Shown: positions 7,844 to 16,754, numbered from the stretch's first letter. The stretch: 46,884 bases of DNA from Candidatus Korarchaeum sp. (GCA_020833055.1 JAJHQZ010000007.1:1-46884); one strand, 5' to 3'. Translations and numbers: made by a program. The notes: generated from the letters alone by a model not told the origin.

Positions 7844-9412
7844 ATGGAATCTGAGAACCCATGGGAGGCGCTGAGGGCCTCGCTGCTGGAGGCTGGGTAC
7901 AGTTTAGACAAGATAGATAAGCTCGAGAGCTTCATGAAGAAGGATGAACTATTCCCATTGTTTGAGAAAGTACTGGAAAAAGTGAAGAAGCTGGGAGAAA
8001 TCTCTTCAGAGGTCGAAAAGGAGACAGAGAGCGGGGAGGATATATCGAACAGAGCTAATCTGCTATTCCAGTCAGTGAAGGGAGTAGCGATTAGCCTGAT
8101 AGGGGATCCGGCTTATATGAGGTCGTTCCTCAGGAATAAGGGGAAGATTAAGGAAGTGAGGAGGATCTTAGAGGTCACGCTCGAGGAAGCGAACTCTCTG
8201 GGGAGGGAGCTCGTCAATAAAGTAAATGCATATATACGTGAGAGAGGGCTGGATATAGAGGAACTGAGGAGTTATGAGGAGATACCAGCAGCTCTGAGCT
8301 TCTTGAGGATCTTAAAGAGATCTAAGGAAGCTCAGGAGCAGAAAGCCGAGCATAAAGAGGAGCAGAGGAAGGTAAAGGAGGAAGCTATATCATCTCTAAA
8401 CGAAGCATTCGAAAAATTGAGGTCAATTGAAGAAGAGCTAGATCTGATGGGAGTGAGATATGAAAGACTCTCACATTATTTAGAATTGCGAGAAAGGTTC
8501 ATTGAGAGGATTCAGGGGATCGAGGAAGGGATCCCGCAGAAGTATTTGAAGAATATCACCTCCAGGCTCGCAGAAGTTGAGAATGATTCTAAGAAGCTGA
8601 TTCAAATTTCCCAAAAGCTGATAGATCTGAAGGCTAGTATTGAGGAGATGAAGGGGGATCTCTTAGAGAAGATGGAGAGAATAGAGGAGCTCGGGAAGTT
8701 CAAGGAGATAATCCCCTATATAGGGTTGGATTTCCCCAAGATACCCCTCCTAGTAAGATCTAAGATACATATAGAATCCCTGAGGAGGGAAGTAGAGAGG
8801 TTGAACAGGATAAGTTCGCTAATTAAGAGCGTCATAGATGAGCTGGAGTATATCCCTAAGGGTACAAAGCTAGATACAAGTAAGATCTCATTGGATTCAA
8901 CTGAGTCCTTCTTGGATAGCCTCAATAACTGCCTCAGGGCCTCCAGGCTCTCTTATGGGATGCCCGAGACGGTCAGCTATACTGGGATAATGAGTGAAAT
9001 ATTGGAGCTATATCCGAAATGGAGGGAAAAAATAATATCACTTCTCAGGGAGAGAGGGGAAATATCTCTCCAAGATTTGAAGTTCATTCCCGGGAGCTGG
9101 AGGCCCTGGGTCCTCAGGAACCTGACTGATGAGGGGATCGTAGTAGTTAACGAGGATAAGGTAGCCATGAGGATAATCCCTGAGGAAATGAGGAAATTGG
9201 AGATTGAGATAGAGGTAATAGAGGATATGGTATCTGATTTAGGAGTAATGCTCCCAAATTTGGATGATATGGGCATAAAGAGGATCAGAGAGGACTTCGA
9301 GAGGGCGAAGTCCTTATTCATGATGGGGAGGATCTCTGAGTACAGGGAGCTGATATCCCAGCTCAGATCCAGGGTGAGTGAAGTGAAGGTGCAGCTAGGT
9401 GCTAAAGGATGA
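7844..9412 (+). CDS. large coiled-coil protein with C-terminal winged-helix-like segment
   Basis: About 520 residues. The body is a chain of long amphipathic helices with heptad-like spacing (densest at about 180-340 of the open frame). A segment near residues 420-470 (LRERGEISLQDLKFIP...LRNLTDEGIVVVNEDK) looks like a winged helix, followed by another helical stretch. No membrane segment is visible. The frame opens at TTG 7793 and has ATGs at 7835 and 7844. The palindromic TATA box at 7811-7820 is centred 28 nt before ATG 7844, so I choose 7844 as a leaderless start. Its last four bases overlap the next gene, a small GTPase, pointing to coupled synthesis and a likely scaffold-GTPase pair. Confidence 0.7.
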   Translation: MESENPWEALRASLLEAGYSLDKIDKLESFMKKDELFPLFEKVLEKVKKLGEISSEVEKETESGEDISNRANLLFQSVKGVAISLIGDPAYMRSFLRNKGKIKEVRRILEVTLEEANSLGRELVNKVNAYIRERGLDIEELRSYEEIPAALSFLRILKRSKEAQEQKAEHKEEQRKVKEEAISSLNEAFEKLRSIEEELDLMGVRYERLSHYLELRERFIERIQGIEEGIPQKYLKNITSRLAEVENDSKKLIQISQKLIDLKASIEEMKGDLLEKMERIEELGKFKEIIPYIGLDFPKIPLLVRSKIHIESLRREVERLNRISSLIKSVIDELEYIPKGTKLDTSKISLDSTESFLDSLNNCLRASRLSYGMPETVSYTGIMSEILELYPKWREKIISLLRERGEISLQDLKFIPGSWRPWVLRNLTDEGIVVVNEDKVAMRIIPEEMRKLEIEIEVIEDMVSDLGVMLPNLDDMGIKRIREDFERAKSLFMMGRISEYRELISQLRSRVSEVKVQLGAKG

Positions 9413-10023
9413 GGAAGATCTCCCTAGCTATAATAGGCCCTCATCAAGCTGGAAAGAGCACTTTCATAAGGAGGCTGGATCCATCAGCCGTTAGGATGGA
9501 TTATGAGAAAGGCACTCTATCCACTACAGTCGGTTTCGATTACGGAATAATCTTCTGGGACGCTACGAAGGATAAGCTCTACCCTAAGGAGAGTATCGAG
9601 GACCTAGATCCCTTCGATGAGATATGGAAGGTCACGCTGACTGGAACTCCGGGGCAGATAGCGTTCTCTTACGTCAGGAAGGCTCTAGTTAAAGGTAAGG
9701 ATGGCGTCATAATGATAGTAGACAGTACTCAACCAGTCCAATTGGTCTACGCACTCGGCCAGTATCAGGAAGCTAGGGAAGTCCTCCCCCCGGGATTCCC
9801 ATTCCTAGTCCTGGCGAATAAGCAGGATCTCCCGGACGCTAAGCCCCCGGATGTGATAAAGAGCCTCCTGGGGATGGAAGCGGAAGTTATCCCCATCTCA
9901 GCTTTACGGGGGGATGGCGTTCAGGAGGCGTTCATCCACTTCCTCAAGGTCGTGAGGACCGATATAATGAGAAGATCTATTCAATCCTATGCTGAAGCGA
10001 GGATCGGGGTTCGAAAATTATGA
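9409..10023 (+). CDS. MglA/COG2229-type small GTPase
   Basis: A 204-residue GTPase. P-loop GPHQAGKST (about 10-18), switch I TTVGFDYG, G3 region LTGTPGQIAF with Gly-Gln after the loop, NKQDL (G4) and ISALRGDG (G5). A Thr-Pro-Gly replaces the DxxG aspartate. TGTPGQ is typical of the predicted GTPases (COG2229) related to MglA and Gtr/Rag, not of Arf. It has no lipid anchor or membrane segment. It overlaps the coiled-coil gene by ATGA and is the second small GTPase within 5 kb. The unrelated 76-residue gene on the other strand overlaps its end by 6 bp. Confidence 0.85.
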   Translation: MRKISLAIIGPHQAGKSTFIRRLDPSAVRMDYEKGTLSTTVGFDYGIIFWDATKDKLYPKESIEDLDPFDEIWKVTLTGTPGQIAFSYVRKALVKGKDGVIMIVDSTQPVQLVYALGQYQEAREVLPPGFPFLVLANKQDLPDAKPPDVIKSLLGMEAEVIPISALRGDGVQEAFIHFLKVVRTDIMRRSIQSYAEARIGVRKL

Positions 10024-10248
10024 CTTTTTCATTCTGACCTCTATCCTCTTCCTCAAGTAGTCCCTCCTCATCGTGACCTCGTACCCCTCCCACATTATCG
10101 CTTCCTCGGGCTCCCTAACCCAAGTAGGCCAGACGTAGTCCTTCATCTCTAATGTGTACTCCTCCTCTACCCCACTATAGGACTTCCTCAGCTTCCCATT
10201 CAGGTTAACTATCTCCCCACAGGATAGGATGTACTCGTACATCGGCAT
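10018..10248 (-). CDS. small hypothetical protein
   Basis: A 76-residue acidic/basic protein with many aromatic residues (three Trp, seven Tyr) and no recognised motif. A ribosome site AGGAG stands just ahead of ATG 10248; ATG 10242 is an equally usable start. It converges on the GTPase gene with a 6-bp overlap. The coding frame looks real because it has a start signal and balanced composition, but nothing shows its role. Confidence 0.5.
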   Translation of the reverse strand: MPMYEYILSCGEIVNLNGKLRKSYSGVEEEYTLEMKDYVWPTWVREPEEAIMWEGYEVTMRRDYLRKRIEVRMKKS

Positions 10249-10905
10249 GCTCCTAATGGGAATTAGGGCAAGAAAAAGGGATCCATCGGATTGTAATAGG
10301 TTAGTAATCCGGGGATCCTAACTCTCTTTCAACTCCGAGAGGTTATAGAGATCATACGCAGGATCGCTCTTTGATGGCGAAGTGGCCTCAAAATCACAGA
10401 TCCTACGGATGCATCCTCGGGAGTTGATGCAATCCATGACTAATGAAGACGGAAAGGAGTCTGAGAAACAGATCGTTTCATAAGGTAAACTCCGAGGGGA
10501 GCTGATGAATCGCTTCGAAGGTTAATGGGATAATTATTTACCCGAAGCTGAAAAATTATTGAGATTAGGGGGCGAGCCATGGATGTCGGAAGTCTATTGA
10601 GAGTCCATTCTCGATCGCTAAGAGGTTATAAGTCTCGATCTCATGGAGCGTATCAATCCAATGAATTTCCATATAGCAGGGGGTCTATTGGAAAGCTGAT
10701 TACCGCGATACCTCCTAGGTATCAGGGTCCCTCTAAGGGTAGGAGTCCCTTAATGGAGTGGAGATATGGAAAGTAATTGATCTCAAGGGGCGAGTGATTA
10801 GTAGGAGACGAGGGTCATTTCGGATCGAGTTTAATGAGAGAGTGATGATAAGGGCTCCATCAATATTTTTATTATTCCTAGACTAGGGCAACTAAATGTC
10901 CACCC
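10249..10905. other. long gene-poor stretch
   Basis: About 650 bp between the small hypothetical gene and the promoter of the secreted-protein gene. A 65-codon frame (10579-10776) has biased arginine/serine content and no ribosome site, so I do not call it. I see no tRNA, no repeat array and no convincing terminator. A TATA-like run (about 10864-10875) belongs to the next gene. It may hold decayed sequence or an untranslated RNA, but nothing decides this. Confidence 0.5.
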
Positions 10906-10932
10906 ATGCTTGAGGTGGAGGTGATCTTAATC

Positions 10933-12255
10933 ATGAGGGAAAGAGTAGTAGTCCTATTAGCGCTCCTAATCATGCTCACACCTTTAATGGCTGGATCTCA
11001 AGGGAGCATTACGGTGGGATTCGATAAGAAGCACGGACTTCCCTCAGCGAAGTTCCCAGAGCTGAAGAAGTTATTAGAGGGCGAGGGCTATGTAGTTAAG
11101 GATGTCGAGACGATATCCGAGGATATAGATATATTAGTGATCGTGAACCAAACTGCTCCATTGAGCGAGGGTGAGATCAGCAAGCTGGACTCTTATGTTA
11201 GGGCTGGCCATTCTTTACTCATAGTCAGGAACATTGTAGGTGTGGTATTCAATGCTATGCCTACTAATGATTCTCTGTGCACGATAAAGGTCATAGGTGG
11301 CTGCGATCCATTCGAGGCTACTGTTAACCCGACTTACTTCAAGTACTCAAGAGAAGTGATAGTCAAAGGGAGTTCATTGAGCCTCTCAGTCAACTTGTCG
11401 AGGTTCCTGATCAGTAAGGAAGTATGGATAGATAAGGATAGGAATGGGAGGTTCACTGAGACGGACCCGCGTCAGAGTAACTTAGTCTTAATGGTGGGGC
11501 AGAACTACGGGAGGGGGAGGGTAGTCGTATCCTCAGTAGATTTCTTCAGTGGGGCTCTCCTCTCTCAGAAGGATAACAAGTTATTCACTAGAGAACTCTT
11601 CTCCTGGCTCTCATCCCCCTCCTTAGCGAAGAGGAAGTATGAGGAAGTGGGATCTAAGCTCTCCAGCTTCGTGAACATGAAGGGCGATTTAGATAGAGTT
11701 GGAGGGGATTCTTCAGTCCTCTTGAGCATCGCGAATAGCATCAATAAGAGCCTTGAGAGCGTCAAGGCTATGATAGATAGGGGAGCTAGTGAGGAAGCTT
11801 TAAGCCAGCTTGAAGCGATTGAGAGGAAGATAAATGACTATATGAGCTTCGTTTCAAAGATAGTGGTTGTTGAGACGAAGTTATCTCAGTTCGCATCTTA
11901 CCTCGAGGAGACGAGGAAGAGCGAGCCCAACATATCCTTGGATAAGTTCTATGACGAGGTCTCGAGGCTCAACTCGGAGAAGAGAAATGTATATGAGAAG
12001 TGGTCAGCTGGGGACCTCTCGGGGGCTAATCAGACAGCTAACTCCATCCTGAATAGGGTAGAGGAGCTGAGCAATGAGGCGAAATCTTACGTAGCTGAGC
12101 AGAAGGAGAGGATCAAGAGGATAGAGGAGGAGAAGCAGAGGAACGTGATGATAGCTTTGCTAGCTGTAGTGATAGTAGTAATAGTTGTAGTTGGCTTCCT
12201 GCTGTACAGGAGGAGGAAGGAGGAGTATAGGGTAGAGATAAGACCTCCGGGGTGA
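10933..12255 (+). CDS. secreted, C-terminally membrane-anchored protein
   Basis: About 440 residues. There is an N-terminal signal peptide (VVVLLALLIMLTPLMAG), then an extracellular alpha/beta domain of about 200 residues resembling the DUF4350/class-I-amidotransferase-like fold (ILVIVNQTAPLSEGEI, SLLIVRNIVGV). A long helical stalk (about 240-400) follows, then one membrane helix and a basic RRRKEE tail. The frame opens at ATG 10906, but GGAGGTGATC at 10917-10926 is correctly spaced for ATG 10933, which also gives a clean signal peptide. Asn-X-Ser/Thr sites suggest surface glycosylation. It forms a pair with the small gene 4 bp downstream. Function is unknown. Confidence 0.75.
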   Translation: MRERVVVLLALLIMLTPLMAGSQGSITVGFDKKHGLPSAKFPELKKLLEGEGYVVKDVETISEDIDILVIVNQTAPLSEGEISKLDSYVRAGHSLLIVRNIVGVVFNAMPTNDSLCTIKVIGGCDPFEATVNPTYFKYSREVIVKGSSLSLSVNLSRFLISKEVWIDKDRNGRFTETDPRQSNLVLMVGQNYGRGRVVVSSVDFFSGALLSQKDNKLFTRELFSWLSSPSLAKRKYEEVGSKLSSFVNMKGDLDRVGGDSSVLLSIANSINKSLESVKAMIDRGASEEALSQLEAIERKINDYMSFVSKIVVVETKLSQFASYLEETRKSEPNISLDKFYDEVSRLNSEKRNVYEKWSAGDLSGANQTANSILNRVEELSNEAKSYVAEQKERIKRIEEEKQRNVMIALLAVVIVVIVVVGFLLYRRRKEEYRVEIRPPG

Positions 12256-12259
12256 GAGG

Positions 12260-12538
12260 ATGTACTCAGATCCCAGATTGTCCTTCAAGCTCGGTGAGTT
12301 CATCCAGTCCGTTGAGGATAAGCTCATCTACTCCAAGCCGAAAGTAGCTGATCTAGTGAGGGAGCTCCAGAGACTCAATGAGATGCTTGAGGAGGAGGAC
12401 AGGGAGATACCCAACTCCTGGATAGATTACCTCAAGCAGAACTACGGGAGCCTAGAGGAGCTGGATCCAGACGATAGGAAGGCCTTGGTTCAGGATTTAG
12501 AGGGGATCAAGCAATCGATAATGAATAAGATCAAGTGA
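12260..12538 (+). CDS. small acidic helical protein
   Basis: A 92-residue soluble helical protein without a known domain. It follows the membrane-anchored protein gene by 4 bp, so the two are co-transcribed, and may bind that protein's short cytoplasmic tail (inference). The ribosome site GGGGTGAGAGG sits over the upstream stop. It ends directly beside the end of the convergent HTH/LAGLIDADG-like gene. Confidence 0.6.
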   Translation: MYSDPRLSFKLGEFIQSVEDKLIYSKPKVADLVRELQRLNEMLEEEDREIPNSWIDYLKQNYGSLEELDPDDRKALVQDLEGIKQSIMNKIK

Positions 12539-13447
12539 CTATCTCCCCAGGAGCTGGGAGATCTCCCTTATTTTTCTTTGAGATGTGAAGCCTATCGAGT
12601 AAAGCAAAGCCTCGAGGACAGCTCTCCTGCATATCTCGATGTATATTATGTTATCTGAGAGTAGCCTGGGCCTCTCCTCCATATTAACCCCTACCCTCGC
12701 GTATAAGCCCCTGAGCCTCTCTATGAACTTGAGCATCCCCTCCATGTTGAACGTCTTGAAGTAGAACCTCGCGCACCTCCTAGAGGGGACGCTCCTGAAG
12801 AGCCTTCCGCTCTGGAAAGTCTTCAGGAATTGAGATGGATAATTCTCGAGCCAATATGGGATATCCCAACCGTCATAAAACTCCCTCTTCGTCGGAGCCC
12901 CGAAGAGGAGCAATACTACTCCGAACTGAGATAATAGATAGACCTTCCTCTCCCTCCTATTGATAGAGATATCAGATGCCTCTATATCGAAGAGCCTCTT
13001 AGATAGTTCTATGATGTGGGAGAGTTGGAAGTCATCATCGTACCTCAGGGATATCGTAGCGTTTCCCTTCCCCACCTTGAACTTCGAGCTGCTCGAGACA
13101 GCATAACCTATGAAGGAAGCTGTTGCTTCGAGATCGAAATTAGGCTTGAGGAACTTCCTTATGCCCATGCCCTCGATAGATCTGAGGACGTCCCATGTAT
13201 CTATCCTAGCTAGTTCAGCTAGTTTCAGGATTAAGATGAGGGGCATAGGGGAGCTCGGCGTAGACATGATCTTCATTACTTTAACCAAGGGGATGCCTGT
13301 CTCCTTCGCTATGTTTATGTAATTGCTCACTTTGAGCGACCTGACGACGAGTTCCTGCCTCATCTCGAGGCTAAGCTTCACGGGGTAGAGGGGGGGTGCT
13401 CTATTGAAGCTCAGCTCTATCCTCTCGGGGCCCTCATCCGATGCCAT
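12539..13447 (-). CDS. HTH protein with LAGLIDADG-like domains (possible regulator)
   Basis: A 302-residue protein. Residues about 30-90 are helical and look like a helix-turn-helix (NYINIAKETGIPLVKVMKIM). Residues about 110-280 resemble two divergent LAGLIDADG homing-endonuclease repeats (ATASFIGYAVSSSSKFKVG with alternating strands; YFKTFNMEGMLKFIERLRGLYARVGV). The acidic active-site residues expected at the ends of the LAGLIDADG helices are not evident. That fits a DNA-binding protein that has lost nuclease activity, as in WhiA-type regulators. A T-rich box at about 13468-13480 fits a leaderless ATG 13447. It lies immediately downstream of the FtsZ operon and could regulate it; this is a guess. 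Confidence 0.45.
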   Translation of the reverse strand: MASDEGPERIELSFNRAPPLYPVKLSLEMRQELVVRSLKVSNYINIAKETGIPLVKVMKIMSTPSSPMPLILILKLAELARIDTWDVLRSIEGMGIRKFLKPNFDLEATASFIGYAVSSSSKFKVGKGNATISLRYDDDFQLSHIIELSKRLFDIEASDISINRRERKVYLLSQFGVVLLLFGAPTKREFYDGWDIPYWLENYPSQFLKTFQSGRLFRSVPSRRCARFYFKTFNMEGMLKFIERLRGLYARVGVNMEERPRLLSDNIIYIEICRRAVLEALLYSIGFTSQRKIREISQLLGR

Positions 13448-13530
13448 TATTCCGGATGAGGTAATACAAGTGAAATAAAAATGTTCGCTCCAAACTTCGG
13501 ATGGGATCCCTGCAAAATTTCCAAAATCGT

Positions 13531-13545
13531 GATGAAAAAAGAAAG
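13531..13545 (-). terminator. T-rich terminator after the FtsZ operon
   Basis: On the minus strand, 10-25 nt after the last FtsZ stop codon, the sequence reads CTCTTTCTTTTTTC. Oligo-T tracts of this kind end archaeal transcripts. No stem-loop precedes it. Confidence 0.5.
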
Positions 13546-13554
13546 AGGGATAGT

Positions 13555-14523
13555 TTACCTCGTAGCTGAGATCCCGAGCAGGCCTTCTAGAGTTGGGGAC
13601 CTCACGCCCGATGCTATTATAGTTATCCTGGGCTCGTTGAGGTCTTCAGCTATTCTGAACCCCCAGTAGACCCTCTCGAGGAGGTAATCCTCGGTTAGGA
13701 GCTTAGTAGCAGAGCCAGCTTCCTCCAAGCTCGTATTGGGAGTCGCCTGCAAGTAAACTAGTGCGGAATCAGCTTCCTTTATCTCAGCATCGAGCAATAT
13801 GTTCCCTAGGGCTATCTTAGCTGCATCAGCAACCCTCCCGCCGACTCCAAGCCCAACAGCACCTAAGCCGGCCTCTCTAACGACAGCCTCGAAGTCAGCG
13901 AAGCTTATGCTGACCACATGGGGCATGTAGAACAGGTTAGCGAGATCTGAGATGACAGCTGCTAGCAATGAGTCAGCGTACTTAAATGCATATTGAACCT
14001 GTATGTACCCGATCTTCTTGCTCAATATGTCATTCAAGTTCACTATCGTGAGATCAGCTACCCCCATTATCCTCGAGAGGCCATACCTAGCGTTATTCAC
14101 CTTCCCCAATCCCTCCCAAGAGAAGGGGAAGGAGACTAAAGCTATCCTTATTACGTCGGGGAACCTGTCTCTAACCGCGGAGAGTATGGGAGCGATTCCT
14201 CCTGAAGCTGTTCCTCCTCCTAGCCCTCCAGTCACTATGAGGACGTGCGGCCTGCCTATAGCTGCCATTATCCTATCCAGATCAGACATTATGGCCCTCT
14301 CACCCACATTGGGGTTGCCTCCGCTACCGAAACCGCTAGTCACAGTTTCCCCGACTAAGAGCTTGACATCTGATTTGACTGCCTTTAGGTGATTGGCTTC
14401 AGTATGTATTGCTATCGTTTTCACGGGCGCACCCACTTCCTTGAGCCTGTTTAAAGTATTGCAACCGGCTCCTCCTACGCCTACGACTGTCATCGTCACC
14501 CTAGCCTCAGGAGCTCCTGACAT
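13555..14523 (-). CDS. FtsZ-family protein E (last of five; altered nucleotide pocket)
   Basis: A 322-residue tubulin/FtsZ fold. The glycine loop VVGVGGAGCNTLNRL and tubulin signature GLGGGTASGG (about 102-111 of the open frame) are present. Pocket residues differ from FtsZ: the usual NTD after strand 2 is HTE (IAIHTEANHL), and GTGTG reads GTASG. The T7 loop reads SISFAD (about 207-212): the first catalytic Asp is Ser, while the second (D212) is kept. There is no C-terminal FtsZ tail. The frame opens at TTG 14529; ATG 14523 is preferred. The upstream FtsZ stop is at 14526-14528, so the genes are coupled. The family is certain, but a classical FtsZ role is doubtful. Confidence 0.9.
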   Translation of the reverse strand: MSGAPEARVTMTVVGVGGAGCNTLNRLKEVGAPVKTIAIHTEANHLKAVKSDVKLLVGETVTSGFGSGGNPNVGERAIMSDLDRIMAAIGRPHVLIVTGGLGGGTASGGIAPILSAVRDRFPDVIRIALVSFPFSWEGLGKVNNARYGLSRIMGVADLTIVNLNDILSKKIGYIQVQYAFKYADSLLAAVISDLANLFYMPHVVSISFADFEAVVREAGLGAVGLGVGGRVADAAKIALGNILLDAEIKEADSALVYLQATPNTSLEEAGSATKLLTEDYLLERVYWGFRIAEDLNEPRITIIASGVRSPTLEGLLGISATR

Positions 14524-14525
14524 AT

Positions 14526-15515
14526 TCAACCACCCCCCATAGAGCTCAAGAATTCCTCCACCATCTTAGATTTGACACCGAAAGTGTAGACAGTGACTTT
14601 AGGCGTCGTCATCTCTATGCTCGGCTTGAGTCCGAAGTAAACCTCTGGTATGCTTAAGTTCGTCGTCAGGACATCTTGGACGTACGTCATCCCCTCCACT
14701 GAGACAGTTGTCTCAGCGGACTCGAGTATCCCGACTACACCCTTAGCCCCTTTGTGATTAGCATCTCCGAATGGATCGACTAAGGAGGACTCGAATGCCT
14801 CTCTTACTGTCCTCCCCTCCCCGAATCCAGCGTAACCTAAGCCAGATCCCTTAGCGAGTTCCTTCATCACCGCGAAGTCGACGTTCTGCATACCAGGAAG
14901 CGGTGAGAGGTTCTGGAGGGAAGCGAGTCCTCTTATAACGTTGAAGAGCCTATCGTCCATCATCTTATATGCTCTAGTCAGCGGGACGTTCGTGAACTTC
15001 CTCTTCAGGACGTCATTGAAAGCTACCCAAGTAACATCGGAGAGGTCTATTATCTCGGAGAGCCCGTACTTCGCGTTGTTCATCCTCACCTCTCCCTCGC
15101 TCGAGAATGGTATAACGACGTAGCTTATCGTTAGGGCATTCGGTAAGCTCTCCTTTATAGTCTCAGCTAACGTAACTATTCCTCCTGTTCCCGCACCTCC
15201 TCCTAAACCAGCTAAGAGTACTATGAGCTCCCTATCGCTCAGCATAGATATCAGGTTCTCCTTAACAGCCTCCATGGCTTTCTTACCATTCTCTATAGTT
15301 CTAGCGCTCCTTCCTCCTAGGAAAGACTCACCTGCGAGCACCTTATGATCCGCTTTAGTTGCGCTGAGAGAGGCGGCATCGGTATTAACTGCTATCAGCT
15401 TCGCATCCGCGAAACCGGTCCTCTTGATGTTCGTTATCATGTTGCAACCTGCTCCTCCTATGCCCACTACAGCCAGCTTGAGCTGGGAAGCGGGCTCCCC
15501 TCTCCTCCAACTCAT
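14526..15515 (-). CDS. FtsZ-family protein D (T7 loop lacks second Asp)
   Basis: A 329-residue FtsZ-family protein. Nucleotide side: VVGIGGAGCNMITNI, IAVNTDAASL and GLGGGAGTGG (about 103-112) are close to FtsZ. T7 loop: NVDFAV (211-216) keeps the first Asp but has Val where FtsZ has the catalytic second Asp. It probably binds GTP but cannot supply the full hydrolysis apparatus to its neighbour in a filament. It has no C-terminal tail peptide. GAGGAGG precedes ATG 15515, and the upstream PRC-barrel gene stops inside the ATGA overlap. Confidence 0.92.
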   Translation of the reverse strand: MSWRRGEPASQLKLAVVGIGGAGCNMITNIKRTGFADAKLIAVNTDAASLSATKADHKVLAGESFLGGRSARTIENGKKAMEAVKENLISMLSDRELIVLLAGLGGGAGTGGIVTLAETIKESLPNALTISYVVIPFSSEGEVRMNNAKYGLSEIIDLSDVTWVAFNDVLKRKFTNVPLTRAYKMMDDRLFNVIRGLASLQNLSPLPGMQNVDFAVMKELAKGSGLGYAGFGEGRTVREAFESSLVDPFGDANHKGAKGVVGILESAETTVSVEGMTYVQDVLTTNLSIPEVYFGLKPSIEMTTPKVTVYTFGVKSKMVEEFLSSMGGG

Positions 15516-15748
15516 TTCCTCCTCACCTCCACAATACCTTTAACTAAAACGACATCACCAACAGCTAAAATATTTGATGGGGGGAGCGTGTACTCCAAGA
15601 CTTTCTCACTCCCTCCTCTGACTATCTTCACCCTGACGAGGAGGCTAGCCTTTCCCTCCTGATCTATGACGACGTCATCCACTACTCCTACCCTCCTCCC
15701 CGAGCTATCTATTACCTCCTTCCCCACTACTTCCTCCCTCTTGATCAT
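15512..15748 (-). CDS. PRC-barrel domain protein inside the FtsZ operon
   Basis: A 78-residue single-domain protein with the PRC-barrel pattern: GKEVIDSSGRRVGVVDDVVID followed by beta strands (LLVRVKIVRG, VLEYTLPPSNILAVGDVVLV). PRC-barrel proteins occur in archaeal division: CdvA has one at its N-terminus, and haloarchaeal CdpB proteins bind the FtsZ anchor SepF. The start is ATG 15748 behind GGAGGGG and forming ATGA with the upstream FtsZ stop; a longer frame from 15769 would overlap more and has no ribosome site. Sitting between two FtsZ genes, it is a candidate filament cofactor or membrane-linker partner (inference). Confidence 0.82.
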   Translation of the reverse strand: MIKREEVVGKEVIDSSGRRVGVVDDVVIDQEGKASLLVRVKIVRGGSEKVLEYTLPPSNILAVGDVVLVKGIVEVRRK

Positions 15749-16743
15749 AATACCCCTCCTTGCAGCCATCTATCGACTAGCTCAGATCTAACTCCAGTCG
15801 CTAGGAGCATTATCTTGGGTTCATAGAGCTTCCAGTTCGGCTTTATCCCCCAGAATATGCTCATTATATTGTAATCGCTCGAGAGAGTCTGGGGTATCCT
15901 ATCGAGCTCCCTCATCACTAACTGCGATTGATTGCCCTCGACGTAAACTATAGCTCCCTTAGCGTTCCTTATATCTGCCTGACTGTAATTCGCAGCTAAT
16001 GCGTTTCTGAAAGCCTCTACAGCGCTTCTCCCTCTCCCTATTCCTACGAAGCCCAAGCCAGAGCCCCTAACTAAGACTTCCATATTGCTGTAATCTATGT
16101 TCACTAGACCCGGCTGCGGTACTATGTCCTGGAGACCCACTATAGAATCTATTATGTCGACTAGGAGCTTATCCATCTCTCTGAAAGCCTGGCTAATGGG
16201 CAAATTGCCCGCTCTCTCCTTCAATAAGTCGTTAGCGTTGACTATAGTCATATCAGCAGAGTCGAGCATCCTGGAGAGGCCCCACTGGGCGTTCCTTATC
16301 CTAGTAGGCCCCTCAGATATGAAAGGTAAAGTGATTATCCCTATGACTATCTTGTCCGGGAACTTCTCCTTGATAGCTTCAGCTATCGTCGGCCCAGCTC
16401 CTGTCCCTGTACCTCCTCCCATCCCCGCAGTTATCATTATGAGCTCCTTATCCCTCAGCGGAGCTAATATCTTGTCCATATCCTGCTCAGCTATCATCCT
16501 ACCTAGCTCTGGTGAACCAGCAGCTCCCCTCCCCTTACGAGCGCCCTCTCCGATCAGTATCTTTATGTCCGCGCTTATCCTCTGCAGCGTAGGGGCATCA
16601 GTATTGACTGCGACAGTCGGGACTCTGACGCCGTACCTCTTCACATTATTCACTGTGTTATTACCGCATCCCCCAACGCCCACTAACACCATCTTGAGGG
16701 CGGAGAGCTCGGAAGCCCTAGCTAACTCAGATCTAGACATCAT
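15745..16743 (-). CDS. FtsZ-family protein C (most canonical nucleotide pocket)
   Basis: A 332-residue protein, closest of the five to standard FtsZ on the nucleotide side: VGVGGCGNNTVNNV, VAVNTDAPTL and the textbook GMGGGTGTG (about 107-115), plus NAQWGLSRML and VNANDLL in the core helices. The T7 loop reads NIDYSN (215-220): the first Asp is kept and the second, catalytic one is Asn. The C-terminus ends soon after the activation domain, without the FtsZ tail that binds SepF/FtsA-type anchors. The start ATG 16743 has GAGGTGA upstream. It overlaps the PRC-barrel start by ATGA. Confidence 0.93.
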   Translation of the reverse strand: MMSRSELARASELSALKMVLVGVGGCGNNTVNNVKRYGVRVPTVAVNTDAPTLQRISADIKILIGEGARKGRGAAGSPELGRMIAEQDMDKILAPLRDKELIMITAGMGGGTGTGAGPTIAEAIKEKFPDKIVIGIITLPFISEGPTRIRNAQWGLSRMLDSADMTIVNANDLLKERAGNLPISQAFREMDKLLVDIIDSIVGLQDIVPQPGLVNIDYSNMEVLVRGSGLGFVGIGRGRSAVEAFRNALAANYSQADIRNAKGAIVYVEGNQSQLVMRELDRIPQTLSSDYNIMSIFWGIKPNWKLYEPKIMLLATGVRSELVDRWLQGGVL

Positions 16744-16754
16744 AGAAGCTCACC

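Noticed and set aside
10005-10020. GGGGTTCGAAAATTA, T-arm-like, suggesting a tRNA
   Set aside because: It lies in the end of the GTPase frame, and no acceptor, D or anticodon stem can be built around it.
10501-10552. Possible C/D-box small RNA (TGATGA at 10503-10508, CTGA at 10548-10551)
   Set aside because: No convincing inner C'/D' boxes and no terminal stem; the spacing alone is expected by chance in a 650-bp gap. The sequence between also folds as CTTCG/CGAAG, which would hide the guide.
10579-10776. 65-codon open frame in the long gap
   Set aside because: No ribosome site or TATA at the right distance, odd Ser/Arg-rich content and no similarity I can name.
13016-13322. Plus-strand frames antisense to the HTH/LAGLIDADG-like gene, and similar ones over FtsZ and ilvD
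   Set aside because: They mirror real genes, have no start signals and show the biased composition of antisense translation.
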